This document shows positions 34,543-44,432 of a stretch of DNA of 64,000 nt, piece after piece (position 1 is the stretch's first letter; each line of letters begins with the position of its first letter). Both the position numbers and the translations under genes were made by a program. Source of the DNA: Fulvia fulva (taxonomy: Eukaryota; Ascomycota; Dothideomycetes; Mycosphaerellales; Mycosphaerellaceae); assembly GCF_020509005.1 (NCBI RefSeq), contig NC_063014.1:806001-870000 (forward strand). Direction: 5' to 3'. The notes below the pieces were generated by a model. That model ran no database searches, was not told the origin of the DNA, and saw nothing but the letters and a program-made list of their open reading frames with translations.

Positions 34543-35874
34543 ATGGCAGAACTCAACGACACCACCTCGCAGAGTAAGTGAAGTGCCATCTGCCGTTGCC
34601 AAGCTGTCAACCTTGCTTGTTTGTCCACGAGTCAGGTCATGGCTAACCATCCATGTTCTTCCCAGATGTTAGCGGCAACGCCATCCACCAAGATGGCACT
34701 GAGCACATCAAGGACCAAGTCTTTGATGCGCGACAGACAACAGGTACGACTGGCGTCTCCTCCAACCCACCAGAGCCCATAGCACCCGCCCAACCACCAG
34801 CGAGCAACCCCGGCGCCGACGATGCCACTGCTGGCATTGGCAAGGACGCGGGAGGCGTGAGCAGCACCGCACACATTGAGAGTCCCGTCCAGGAGTCCGG
34901 CCAGGAGGGCGAAAAGGGGACTGTCGGGACCGTGCTGGGGTTCCTTGGCATGGGCACCAGCACCAGCGTAGAGCCAGAGCGTGAGGCTGCCGATGTTGAT
35001 GCCAGGAATGCGGGTACCGCTGGATCGGCAGCAGCGACTGAGGCGGCCATTGCTACTGGCGCTGCGGGAGCTGTTGCGGGAGGCGTGCTTGCTTCTTCTT
35101 CCCACGGCCAGACTGTTGAGATCCCTGATCGGACCAGATCTTCTGCCGTTGAAGGTAGTGCTGGTGGTGTATCCGAGGGCACCTTGAATCGCTACAGAGG
35201 AGACAACAGCACTACTACGGACAATAGCACGACCGCGACCACAGCACCGATCGCGGGGCAATCAGCAGCCGCACACACAGACCCCAACGCCCCAAACACC
35301 ACAGCTAACATTCCCACCCTGACAGGCTCCAACGACATCGTAGGCCAGAACGCCGACAGCACCGTCCGCGACGTCCCACAAGGTGGCCTCGAACACGAGA
35401 ACACCCACAACAGCGCTCGCGACGACACCGAGAACAAGAACCTCCCAGACAGCGAGACGTCGGGAGAGAACGAGCACAAGCCCCTGCAGCATGAGCAATC
35501 AGGAAGTAAAACTAAGGGTAGCTCCATGGAGAACCGCGAATCGATCCCGTCTGCTGGTGGGCAGAAGCTAGGAGATAAGCACTGGGGCGAGAGCGCTATT
35601 GTGCCGGAGGTGCCGCCGAAGAGGGCGAGTGAGGCTGGGATTGCGAGTAAGGAGGGTCAGCCTACTGGTAAGTGGTGATAGAACTTTGGTGGAAGTTGAG
35701 TATGAAATGAATGTGATTGCTGACGAGGTGACAGGCGAGACCGCGAACAACACCGCGGCTAACACGGGTGGCGCGACTGGTGGGCCAGGTCATCAGGGTG
35801 GTGGTGGTGGTGAGGAGAAGCAGAAGTTCACGGATAATCTCAAGGATAAGCTGCATCTTGGCAAGAAGGAGTAG
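34543..35874 (+). CDS. Intrinsically disordered, low-complexity protein
   Basis: Three exons: 34543..34573, 34666..35667 and 35735..35874; phases agree, 390 aa. The sequence is hydrophilic and rich in Ala, Gly, Thr, Ser, Glu and Asn. It has one Ala/Gly-rich mildly hydrophobic stretch (ATEAAIATGAAGAVAGGVLA near residues 130-150) and a Gly-rich run (GHQGGGGGEE) before a short basic/amphipathic tail (FTDNLKDKLHLGKKE). Similar tails occur on fungal stress-related or glycine-rich hypothetical proteins. No enzyme motif is present. The first exon encodes only ten residues and was chosen because its donor (GTAAGT) and phase join the body exactly. Confidence 0.7.
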
Positions 35875-35912
35875 AGGTTGCGAGATGGGTGGATGGATGG
35901 GGAATGACTTGA

Positions 35913-35999
35913 TGAGTTCAGATGATGATTGTCCTTGGATTGGCTTCTTTTTCATGATACCTTCTGCAGTACGGCTTCAATCTATTGATGATTGAAGAA
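35913..35999. repeat. Diverged direct repeat, copy 1
   Basis: Begins TGAGTTCAGATGATGATT and ends TTGATGATTGAAGAA; shares CTTCTGCAGTA and both ends with copy 2 at 36121-36205. Confidence 0.6.
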
Positions 36000-36120
36000 G
36001 CTCAAGTGTTCGCCATGTTCGAGCCTTCTACCCTCGACCTGCCTTTCATCCGCATGATTGGACGTGCTACCAGTTGTCGCCTACTCAGTACCTCAAGGCA
36101 AGAAGGTACAGCTCGATTGG

Positions 36121-36205
36121 TGAGTTCAGATGATGATTGATTTGGAGAGCCTCTTTTCTTATGACATCTTCTGCAGTATGATTCAGTCTGCTGATGATTG
36201 AAGAG
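36121..36205. repeat. Diverged direct repeat, copy 2
   Basis: Begins TGAGTTCAGATGATGATT and ends CTGATGATTGAAGAG; the middle differs from copy 1 by substitutions and small gaps. Confidence 0.6.
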
Positions 36206-36319
36206 TTCCGGTACCGTCCTTGTCCGTCCGTTGGCGATTTTCAAGGATCCCAGTCTCCAGCTACCCAGCTTGTGCTTCTTGGGGGCGGTCCGGGCGGGCT
36301 ATACGGGGGAGACATGTAC

Positions 36320-37387
36320 CTATGGATAATCAGCATCAACAGCCCAGTTATCATGGCGGGCGAGATGGATGACCCACGCATCGCGCCGACTCTTCGCCGC
36401 TGCCTTCTCGCTCTCCATCTTCTGATTCTCGCGCTGGACCACTTTCTTGAACACCTCCAACGCAAACTCTGGGTGACGCTCCAGCAATCCACCACCCTCT
36501 GCAGTGTGGAGCTTCCCAATCTTCCAAGCGGTGATCTCGACAACCGCATGACGTACCTCATCAGGTACTGCCTCCGCAGCGCAGAGCTTGTCGATGACCG
36601 TTTCCAGCTTGCTTGGCATGTCGCAGTTGGCGTAATTCTCGATGTGAGAAATGGCCAAGGCCTTGAGGGGTTGGATGTTGTACATGTCTGCCATGGCAGC
36701 GATGGAAAGGAAGAAGTCGATGCCGTGGTTGGGATGGGCGTCGCAGTCATCCCACTTCCACTCGAGTGCTTGCTCGAAGTTGTGCGCCATGGCGGCTTGG
36801 CGAAGATCTGGCCATTCAAGCTCGTCGAGGGGGGTCGTTAAGCGGGTAGGTATAGGAGGTTGACTGCCGTCCTCGTCGTCGTCGCCGTTGCTGATGTTCA
36901 AATCCTCGACTTCCTCAGCAAGCTCCGTAAGTATGGTGTGGCCGCCGCAAATGCTACCCCATCCCGGTTCCCTCTTGGCTTGCCATTGGAGTGGCAAATC
37001 TTGACGGTAGAGGTAGCGGACCAAGGCATCGACAAGCTGTGCATCAAGGGGCTTGCCGTTGAGGTCGTTAAGCTCGGCGCGGCCTGTCTTGCTCTCTATG
37101 AAGGTAGGGCTGGAGCTCATGGTGTAGAGGACATCGGAGTGCATGAAGAGGACGACTTTGTGGACCTTCCACTCTTTGCCGCCGTCAGCCACAAGGGTGA
37201 AGTCGGAGAGGTCGTTGCCATCTTCCATGAGCCTAGTCAATGGTGTCAGTATGTAATACGGGAAGAGCGGTTGAGGGTGTCGTTGATACTTCTTCATGCC
37301 CTTGACGAGTGCTTGTGCGGGTTCAGTGTATTCCCATGGCATGTCTTCGCCAGCGTGAGATACTGGAGTTGATGGTCTCGTCGACAT
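36320..37387 (-). CDS. BTB/POZ domain protein, paralogue A
   Basis: Two exons, complement(37290..37387) and complement(36320..37232), 336 aa. The BTB domain follows a short N-terminal tail: NDLSDFTLVADGGKEWKVHK, then VVLFMHSDVLYTMSSSPTF and LVDALVRYLYRQDLP. After it come an acidic linker (ISNGDDDEDG) and a helical C-terminal half (FFLSIAAMADMYNIQPLKAL, YANCDMPSKLETVIDKLC, ERHPEFALEVFKKVV). The 57-bp intron is in frame and stop-free; it was called because its TACTGAC branch and TAG end fit and because paralogues B and C are spliced at the same place. BTB proteins of this fungal type are oligomerisation or cullin-3 adaptor candidates; no partner domain is visible. First of three tandem minus-strand copies. 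Confidence 0.8.
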   Translation of the reverse strand: MSTRPSTPVSHAGEDMPWEYTEPAQALVKGMKKYQRHPQPLFPYYILTPLTRLMEDGNDLSDFTLVADGGKEWKVHKVVLFMHSDVLYTMSSSPTFIESKTGRAELNDLNGKPLDAQLVDALVRYLYRQDLPLQWQAKREPGWGSICGGHTILTELAEEVEDLNISNGDDDEDGSQPPIPTRLTTPLDELEWPDLRQAAMAHNFEQALEWKWDDCDAHPNHGIDFFLSIAAMADMYNIQPLKALAISHIENYANCDMPSKLETVIDKLCAAEAVPDEVRHAVVEITAWKIGKLHTAEGGGLLERHPEFALEVFKKVVQRENQKMESEKAAAKSRRDAWVIHLARHDNWAVDADYP

Positions 37388-37720
37388 GGCTGGTGGTGGT
37401 CTGGTCTGTGTATGTGTGATAGTATCGGAGATGAGAATAAGCAAGGTGGAAAATCTCGGTTGCTTAAGTATCAACAGCTGAAGTGAGCGAGTAAACGCTG
37501 GAAGCTCGTGTGAGCTTTCATTCACTTTGACCCTCACATGCTATCAGCCCCACCCAAACTCGGTCCGCCCGCATCTCTTGGTCAACGGGGCAGCAAGCAA
37601 AAGCATGCAGCTCTCGCTCGGATGACGCGTCGTTCTAATTCAGATAAAGATGATTAGTACCTACCGAACTACTGTCACGAACTGCCCACTCTTTTCACGA
37701 GCGTCTTAGTCCACCTTCTA
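37388..37720. other. Intergenic gap between BTB genes A and B
   Basis: Promoter region of paralogue A. A 41-bp block at 37501-37541 is shared with the promoter of paralogue B. Nothing else seen. Confidence 0.5.
37501..37541. promoter_or_regulatory. Promoter block shared by BTB genes A and B (A copy)
   Basis: GAAGCTCGTGTGAGCTTTCA and the following 21 bp match 39027-39067 at 35 of 41 positions. It lies 114 bp upstream of the A start codon. Confidence 0.5.
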
Positions 37721-38829
37721 CTACCACACCCGTGTTGGCCAGGTACTTTCAACAGAATTACGCCGACGAGTTGCTGCCTCGCGCGCTACTTCAGCCTTCT
37801 TCTCTCTCTCGATGCGCCGATGATCATCCCTACCCAATTTCTGGAACACTCTTTCCTTGAATTCTGGGTGGTCGTCAAGAGTGCCAGTCTTGTGGAATCT
37901 TCCAAGCTTAGATGCTGTTGCATTCACCACGAGCTTTCGCATGCGTTCCGTCACAGTGCCCGCGGTACAAATCCGTTCGACGACAGCATCGAGCTTGCCT
38001 GGCATCAGGCAGTCTTGGTACTCATCCACTACCTGCTCAGCCATGTACTTCAGCGCTGGGATGTTGTACATCTACACATATATGGTCAGTACATCTTTCC
38101 CCTCAAAGTGTTGTATCTGTGGTGGAGATCCTACTTGAGCCATGTTGGCCATTGTGATCAAGAAGTCGAGACCTTCGGTAGGGTGATAGACGCAATCGCC
38201 ATGGATGACCGGCTCTTTTGGTTTCTCCTCCCCATCGTCAGGTGGTACTGCACTGTCAGCATTAGAGGCTGGAAGATCAGCACCCTGGTTCAATACAGCG
38301 GTCTCGGCGTCTTCTCTTGCCCTGGTCTCGCTCCAACCATGGCATTTGGCCTGTCCAAAGAAGACGCTCTTGCGAGTCCACGGAGTTACCAACCGCTGCT
38401 CATACATGTACATAACGAGTGCCTGGACATAATGGGCGTCGAAAGGCTTGTCTTCGAGGCCATGTAGCGTAGTGCGGCCAGCTCTAGAATCCTAGGAACC
38501 AAGAGTCAGTACATGTTTCCTATGAACATTGTAGACAGTGGTGGACATACTGGGAATTCTCCGTTACTGCTCATCTTGTAGAGAACATCGGAGTGCATGG
38601 ACAGAACGAGCTTATGAACTTTCCACTCCTGGCCATGAGCAACGAAAGCGAAGTCTGATGATGCCTGGTCCAGGCGTAGCCTGTAATGAAGCGTTAGTGA
38701 CTTGTCCGGAGCACGTGCAGCGAAAGGGAAACTTTACCGTGACAGACCGTCTCTGATTGCATCGGATGGTGAAGGAGGTCCGTACCCAGTCCAGTCGACG
38801 CTGGACCCATGAGATGATGCTATGGACAT
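37721..38829 (-). CDS. BTB/POZ domain protein, paralogue B
   Basis: Four exons: complement(38738..38829), (38551..38680), (38135..38491) and (37721..38071); 309 aa, introns 57, 59 and 63 bp, all with CTAAC/CTGAC branch sites. The BTB core reads SSDFAFVAHGQEWKVHKLVL, SMHSDVLYKMSSNGEFP and PFDAHYVQALVMYMYEQRL. A variable acidic linker comes next, then DFLITMANMAQMYNIPALKY and LMPGKLDAVVERIC, parallel to paralogue A. It ends in a basic tail (RRIEREKKAEVAREAATRRR). Intron 1 occupies the same place in the domain as in A and C; introns 2 and 3 are shared with C but absent from A. Function beyond the domain is unknown. Confidence 0.8.
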
Positions 38830-39244
38830 CTTGTAGTATGTATCGTCAGGTGCAACTCATGGTCGGACTGGTACGGGCGCATGGTGGAGTTATGTCTCAA
38901 CCTCGTAGAACAACCCAAAGTTTGTGCGCGTTTGCTCTTCACATGTAGCTCTTTATAGCCTGCAAGGATCGATGCGATTTCGCATTAATCCTCAAAAACC
39001 AGCCTACCATGCAGGAAGCAACAGCAGAAGCTCGAGCGAGCTTTCATTCACTTCATCTCTCACATGCCAGTCACTCTGTCAAGACCAATGCTTTCTTCAC
39101 TGCCAGAACCATCACTCATCTCACTCAAAATCTTGTCCAAAGACATCTTCACTACCAATTGGTGTCTGGAGGATGTTCTCGAGGCCAGTCCGACGTAACA
39201 GAGCTGGAAGACATGATCAGTTGGGAGTCAAAGCATCAGTCAAT
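38830..39244. other. Intergenic gap between BTB genes B and C
   Basis: Promoter region of paralogue B with the shared 41-bp block at 39027-39067. No gene seen. Confidence 0.5.
39027..39067. promoter_or_regulatory. Promoter block shared by BTB genes A and B (B copy)
   Basis: GAAGCTCGAGCGAGCTTTCA and the next 21 bp match the A copy at 35 of 41 positions, 198 bp upstream of the B start codon. Confidence 0.5.
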
Positions 39245-40284
39245 TTAGTCCGAACTCTCGTACTCAGTATTCCGCTTCGGCCTTCCCACCTCGGCACGTA
39301 GGATACTCCCGTGCCTTCTCACTCCAACGCCTTCATGTGCTCGCCTTGCCAAGGCCTCGAGGACATCATGGGCGAAATCAGGGTGGCGGTCCAAGATTCC
39401 GCCTTTGAGTGGGTGAAACTCTCCTATTTCCGCTGCTGCATAGTCGGCAATGAGCTGCCGCATTTCCTGGGGTTCCGTGTCTGTTGCGCAGATATGCTCG
39501 ATCATGGCATTGAGCCTGCCGGGCATTTCACAGCGCATGTACAGGTCAAGTTGGGTCATGGTGTAGCGCTTGAGTGGCACGATGTTGTACATCTAATTGA
39601 ACGTAAACTTTGGTCAGTATTTTCTCTTATAGGCGACTGATGACAGGCAGTCATTCAATCTTCTTACCTCTGCAAGGTTGCCAAGCGAGATCAGGAAGTC
39701 GACATCGGAGATTGGGTGCGTCGCACAGTTCTCGACGACTGCTTCTGCCTCTGCATCGTCTACATCGTCTACATCGGGAAGCTCCGAGTCGTCGGAACTG
39801 GAGTCATTGTCGGCATGATTTTCGTCCCGTGCTCGACACTGATCCGAAGTGTTTCGACGCCCAGACCACGGCCATATCAGCTCCTCGTCACGGATATACA
39901 AGTACTGAACGAGGGCTTCGATACAAGCTGGATCGAAAGGGACGCCATTGATATCCTTCAGCTCCGCTCGACCAGACTGGGACTCCTACGACCTTGTCAG
40001 CTTCTGAGTCACCCTGGCCTGTGTGGACATGAACATACCGGGAATCTGGGTGAAGTACTCATCGTGTATAACACGTCAGAGTGGGTGAAGAGCACGACTT
40101 TATGCACTTTCCATTCTTTGTCGCCAGAGCCCAGGGTGAAGTCGGCAAGAGTATCATCAGTTCGCAGCCTATTGACCAGAATCTGTTAGTGGTAGCCAGG
40201 TCGTGAATGATGTGCGCACACTCACTTTTCCAAGCCCCGTTTCACGGCCTTGTATGCAGTTTCACGACTACCTGCTTTTGACAT
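39245..40284 (-). CDS. BTB/POZ domain protein, paralogue C
   Basis: Four exons: complement(40226..40284), (40039..40168), (39668..39985) and (39245..39592); 284 aa, introns 57, 53 and 75 bp. BTB core: DTLADFTLGSGDKEWKVHKV, LFTHSDVLYTMSTSPRFP and CIEALVQYLYIRDEELI. The linker is strongly acidic (DNDSSSDDSELPDVDDVDD). The C-terminal part (DFLISLGNLAEMYNIVPLKR, CEMPGRLNAMIEHIC, DRHPDFAHDVLEAL) matches A and B. The start ATG at 40284 opens a short basic leader as in the other copies. Same strand and intron plan as B, so tandem duplication is the simplest history. Confidence 0.8.
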
Positions 40285-40460
40285 GTTCTCTCGTCGTGCC
40301 AGATGTACAGCACCTGGAGCAGATGCAGTGCTATATGAATGGTCTGAACAAAGAGCACCAAAAGCAAACGGAGAGTCCTACATTGTTTGCTCCAGCTTTC
40401 TTCACTTGCAAGACCGTTGACAAGGATCTTCTCAGTCGGAATTTCGATTAAGCAAGGCCA

Positions 40461-42905
40461 TCAGACCCATCCAAACTCACTCAACTTCCTCTGCAACCCC
40501 AACACAGGCCGACTCCACACCTCCCTCTGGCCCTCCGTCACCTTCTGATCCGGCGCCACCTCCTCCGGTCCAACGACCCTAATCGCCCTCTTCAAATTCT
40601 CTCTCCTCTTCTGCGCTTTATTCTCCCTCCAAGAGTCCAGCACGTTCCCTACTATACTTGGCCTCCCCGCAGCAGAACCGAAGCTATCCGCGTCCACGAG
40701 GCCGTTCTTGCTATCATCTAGTGGCTTCGGCGGTCCAATGATGTGAGTCAAGTTGTGGCCTGACGGGGGGTGAGTCGGGGTGTGAGCTTCGTCGAAGAGG
40801 TTCTTGGTAGAATCTGTCCAGCCTAGGTAGGGCGCGGTGCTCTTGATGGGATTTGGGAAGAGGTGAGGAGAGTCGGGCGAGGGGACGAAAGCGCCTGGGC
40901 TCATCAATTGAGACGAGCTTTGTGATCTATTCGATGATCTCCGTCGACCTTTGGCTACATTCTTGGCGACACGCTCCCACATTGGAACCTTTCCCTTCTC
41001 TGTGACGTTACTTTTATTGGTCGTACGCCAGGTTGATGGACTGTTGGCAAGAGGCGAGGTGTTGGGAGTGGAATCGGGGGTTCTCAGCTTGAGCGCAACA
41101 ATATCTGCGGCAAGTAAGGGCGTTCCTGGTTGCATGCTTTGCTTCAAGTCATCCGCCCTTTTCTGCTCTTCCTTCTTGGAGCTCTTGCTGCGTATGTAGC
41201 GCATCCCTCTTTCGAAATGTGACTTCGACCTTGGTGGCGTAGTCCGATTTGTCTTGACTCTTCCAGAGACATTCGTAACGATGGGTGGAGGCCGACTTCT
41301 CCCAGGGTTATGATCATCCGGTGGTGATATGGGAATCATACCTGTGATACTGCTCGCCCGAGTCGACGTTGGCGGGGACAAACGAAGATGAAATCCTGTC
41401 GATCTCTTCCCCGAGGAAGCACTGCTACCGCTGTCGTCTCGCCTATGGCTACCTGGTACTGATAGTGACGACTGACTGCCATAGGAATCGGCAGGCTGCC
41501 TCGTTCCAGGAATCTGCTTTGTTTGGAACAGCGGCTGCGGGATCATCTTCATTCGCGCTCTGACGCTATCATCCGAGTCCCACCCCGATGATTCTGATGC
41601 CTGCCGAGTCTGCTGTTGCGTGAGCATAGAATGGTATGGCTGTGCCAACGTGTTGGCCTGATCAACATCGCGGCTACGTTTTCGCTCCCTCCTCCGGCCC
41701 CGCGATACATCACTGTCGTTGTCATGCGAAAACAGCCCGACATACTCCCTCGACACCGTCCTCGCGTGAGCTACGGGTGGGGTAATGTTCCTGACCGGAC
41801 CATTGCCCACGCGGAAAGCCTTAGCATAGGGTAGACTTGGCTTAGCACCAAGGGGGTACTCTTTCGCGGGCGTTGTGACTTCAATCGGCGGCGTCAAAAG
41901 TGTCCTCCGCCTTCCCTGTGTATCGATCAGAGTCGCAGCCGGAGGTAGATGAGGTGCTAGCTGAGGCGCCTTTCCGAAAATGTCGATGCTGTCAAGACGA
42001 ATTTGCCCTTGTGATGTCGTCTGCTTGAGAGCTTGTGCTCGTAACCCCTCGTCTACATGAGGTGGCAGCTGAGGCGCCTTCCCGCCCACAGAAAAGATGT
42101 CTATGCTGTCTAGACGGATTTGCCCTTGAGATCTCCTCTGCTTAAGAGCTTGTGCTCGCAACTCCTCGGGTAGTAAGGGCACCGCCCCCGGAGCCTTCAG
42201 TGCCTGCTTCGCCTCTTCAAGTGAGATCGTCTCAGCTTTGGGACGCTTAGAAGCCATAAGGCTTTGATGCGACGATTTGGACGGTCCCGCATTTGGTGAA
42301 ATACCTGACAGTGGCTCCGGATCCACACGGTCCACAGTGATTGTGCTGACGGTAGGCGACGGACTGATGATGAGTGGCGAGTACACTCGGGGCTCGAGGA
42401 GAGGAGGCGTATCATTTTTGTGACTCAAGTCGGGGGTGCTGACACTATACGCTATCGGCTGCAAGAGGAACGGTGGGAGGTCTTCAGTTACCCCGTCAAT
42501 CTGCCACCCAGGGATCGAATCTGCGTCCAGTTGACTTGGCGTACGGCTGTAGATACTTGATGAACGTCGGAAGTAGGAATCGATAAGTGATTCTCCGGAA
42601 AATTTGGCTGCTAGCGAAGGGGTAGGTGGTAGCGGCTTGTCGGAGGAGTCCTTGGATGGAGTACGTTTGACAAAGCTTTGAAAGGACGGCACCGTTTGCT
42701 CGAGGCCGCATAAGGAGGAAGACGACGAACCTGAGCTTGGGAACTGTGGTCGCTGAAGTGACGTTCGAGACCGGTGACCAGATGAGCCAGAAGTAGGAGC
42801 GGCACTGCCGATTGGCGGTCGTTTGAGCTTTCCTGGCGACAGTGGCGGTATGCTCCAGCCTGGCGTGGGCTGGTATGTCGATAGTGGCCTTGCCTCGATA
42901 TACAT
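40461..42905 (-). CDS. Large Ser/Pro-rich disordered protein with internal duplication
   Basis: Uninterrupted frame of 814 aa from ATG 42905. It is mostly low-complexity (Ser, Pro, Arg, Thr) with many SP/TP sites, as in cytoskeletal or signalling scaffolds. A unit of about 38 residues (LRAQALKQxxSQGQIRLDSIDIF...GKAPQLxPH) occurs twice in a row. A basic stretch (ERGMRYIRSKSSKKEEQKRA) sits near residue 570. The C-terminal ~100 residues look more conserved: VLDSWRENKAQKRRENLKRA then IRVVGPEEVA and VWSRPVLGLQRKLSEFGWV. No catalytic domain, signal peptide or membrane segment. Family not recognised. The length of the open frame and codon pattern make it a confident gene. Confidence 0.8.
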   Translation of the reverse strand: MYIEARPLSTYQPTPGWSIPPLSPGKLKRPPIGSAAPTSGSSGHRSRTSLQRPQFPSSGSSSSSLCGLEQTVPSFQSFVKRTPSKDSSDKPLPPTPSLAAKFSGESLIDSYFRRSSSIYSRTPSQLDADSIPGWQIDGVTEDLPPFLLQPIAYSVSTPDLSHKNDTPPLLEPRVYSPLIISPSPTVSTITVDRVDPEPLSGISPNAGPSKSSHQSLMASKRPKAETISLEEAKQALKAPGAVPLLPEELRAQALKQRRSQGQIRLDSIDIFSVGGKAPQLPPHVDEGLRAQALKQTTSQGQIRLDSIDIFGKAPQLAPHLPPAATLIDTQGRRRTLLTPPIEVTTPAKEYPLGAKPSLPYAKAFRVGNGPVRNITPPVAHARTVSREYVGLFSHDNDSDVSRGRRRERKRSRDVDQANTLAQPYHSMLTQQQTRQASESSGWDSDDSVRARMKMIPQPLFQTKQIPGTRQPADSYGSQSSLSVPGSHRRDDSGSSASSGKRSTGFHLRLSPPTSTRASSITGMIPISPPDDHNPGRSRPPPIVTNVSGRVKTNRTTPPRSKSHFERGMRYIRSKSSKKEEQKRADDLKQSMQPGTPLLAADIVALKLRTPDSTPNTSPLANSPSTWRTTNKSNVTEKGKVPMWERVAKNVAKGRRRSSNRSQSSSQLMSPGAFVPSPDSPHLFPNPIKSTAPYLGWTDSTKNLFDEAHTPTHPPSGHNLTHIIGPPKPLDDSKNGLVDADSFGSAAGRPSIVGNVLDSWRENKAQKRRENLKRAIRVVGPEEVAPDQKVTEGQREVWSRPVLGLQRKLSEFGWV

Positions 42906-43435
42906 GGCTGCTGTCCATGATGTCTAGAAGGAGGCGTCACTGAGATGCTAAAGGTCTGGGGTGTCGAAACAAAGAAAAGCTGACATAGCTATACTCCAAG
43001 CTCGTTGCGGCAGACAGGAAAACCACGAGCCAATTCCAACAAAGAATGCCATGAACCCGAAGCTCGATCCGGACCTTGAGACTGTGTCATCCGGTATATT
43101 CTGAAGTCCGCGTTGTGCACAGGAACCAAATGAAGTCGCCGTGATCGGCTTTCACAAGACTTTGCAGGTTTCGTGGCCAGCGAGCAATTGCCCTCTGGAC
43201 CGGCGTATAGTGCCCAAGCCTGCCATTGCACTGTCAGTATTGAGTACCATAGCAAAGCACGCAACGAAGAATTCATCACTAGCGACACATCAGTAGTAAA
43301 ACCCAGTCGCCATCACATCAACAACAGACGTTCCAACCAAGCCATAGAGAAATTGGTCTGTTCCCATAAGCTCGACGTACCATGCTGCGCTATGATGGAA
43401 TCTGCATAGAAAGCCTGCACTTTTAAACGTGTCGG
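42906..43435. other. Intergenic gap, 530 bp
   Basis: Upstream region of the 814-aa gene and 3' region of the small gene at 43436. A minus frame at 42989-43288 is motif-free and was not called. Confidence 0.45.
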
Positions 43436-43861
43436 CTACGCCTTTTCCGAGCCTGAGGGAGCCTTCCGCTGGTCATCCTCAGCAGCCGTAGTGCGCTCAA
43501 ACTCCGTCGATGAAGGGTCTTCAGGTATGTTACCCATAACAGCTGGATCGGACTTGCGCTTGTTACCCAGCTCTGCACGTAATTCGGACACTCGCTGTAT
43601 GCTGTTCAGCAGCCTTCACCCAACGCCCACCGAGATGGCAGCACGCATACATACCTTGCGCTCTTCAGGATTCAACCCGTGCTTCGCATGAAGCGCTTCC
43701 AGCGCGACAGCCTCTGACCGCCTCCTGCCGATCTCTAGAGACACCTCTGTACTGTCGAGTTCAATGGGTTCATTATTGATAGATGCAGCGGATAACGTCA
43801 GCTGTGGCCCTCCTTTCGACGCCGTCACCGGAGAAATTGGCGTATCATTGCTTCTGTCCAT
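43436..43861 (-). CDS. Small hypothetical protein with charged helical middle
   Basis: Two exons, complement(43655..43861) and complement(43436..43594), intron 60 bp (GTATGT...GCTGAAC...CAG); 121 aa. The intron joins NPEERK to RVSELRAELGNKRK in phase 0, giving a continuous charged helix (about 35-85) flanked by Ser/Thr/Pro-rich ends. N-terminus: MDRSNDTPISPVTASKGG; C-terminus: acidic and Ser-rich, ending SGSEKA. No membrane segment or known motif. Possibly a small coiled-coil protein; family unknown. Confidence 0.55.
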
Positions 43862-44108
43862 GTTTGCGAGATGCGATGCGGTCCTTCTGGGAGACCTGTA
43901 TACTGGCCGGATCGCGACGGGTTGCTGCTTAAAGGGATTTCATGGATTGGGAGACTGGATTATATACTAGTGATGTGCACGATCAGCGGTATAAGACGGT
44001 GTAGTTAAGGGGACACGGTGACTTCACCCTGTCGAAATGAGTCGTGATCCCTGGAAAGGTGTTGTGTTCAAGAACGAAGTCGGAAGGATCCAAGCGGGCC
44101 CCGCTCGA

Positions 44109-44146
44109 GCCCAATGTCTAGGGGCAGTACCATCGGACAGTGCCCT
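44109..44146. repeat. Inverted repeat, left arm
   Basis: 38 bp; its reverse complement matches 44433-44470 with two mismatches, both C/T transitions. Confidence 0.85.
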
Positions 44147-44216
44147 CGGGGACTCCATCAATTGCCCATTAATTTTAATCAATACGAGGAGGCCCGACTT
44201 TTTTTGAAACATACTG

Positions 44217-44306
44217 CCTAACCCTCCCTAACCCTCCTAACCCCTCCCTAACCTCCCTAACTACTGACCCTTACCCTCCTAACCCTTTACCCTACCCTCC
44301 CTAACC
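44217..44306. repeat. Degenerate telomere-like tract
   Basis: About 90 bp of irregular CCTAACCCTCCC, CCTAACCC and CTAACC units, i.e. the C-rich strand of a TTAGGG-type telomere with extra C/T bases. It lies inside the window, not at a chromosome end. Confidence 0.75.
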
Positions 44307-44432
44307 GCACGGGCGTTGTGTATAGTCAAGACTTGGCGGGTTGTTGTTAAAGCTCGATTACGAGCGGATACTATCCAAATTCAGGATCCAGTTCTCAGAC
44401 TTAGGGAGAACCAGCGCAATGGAAGGTATCCC

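Larger units (their letters stand above)
35875..36319. other. Intergenic gap with a diverged direct repeat
   Basis: Between the disordered-protein gene (+) and the first BTB gene (-), tail to tail. It holds two related ~86-bp copies, listed separately. No gene. Confidence 0.5.

Noticed and set aside
44217..44306. True chromosome end
   Set aside because: The repeat is short, degenerate and followed by 20 kb of ordinary genes, so it is interstitial.
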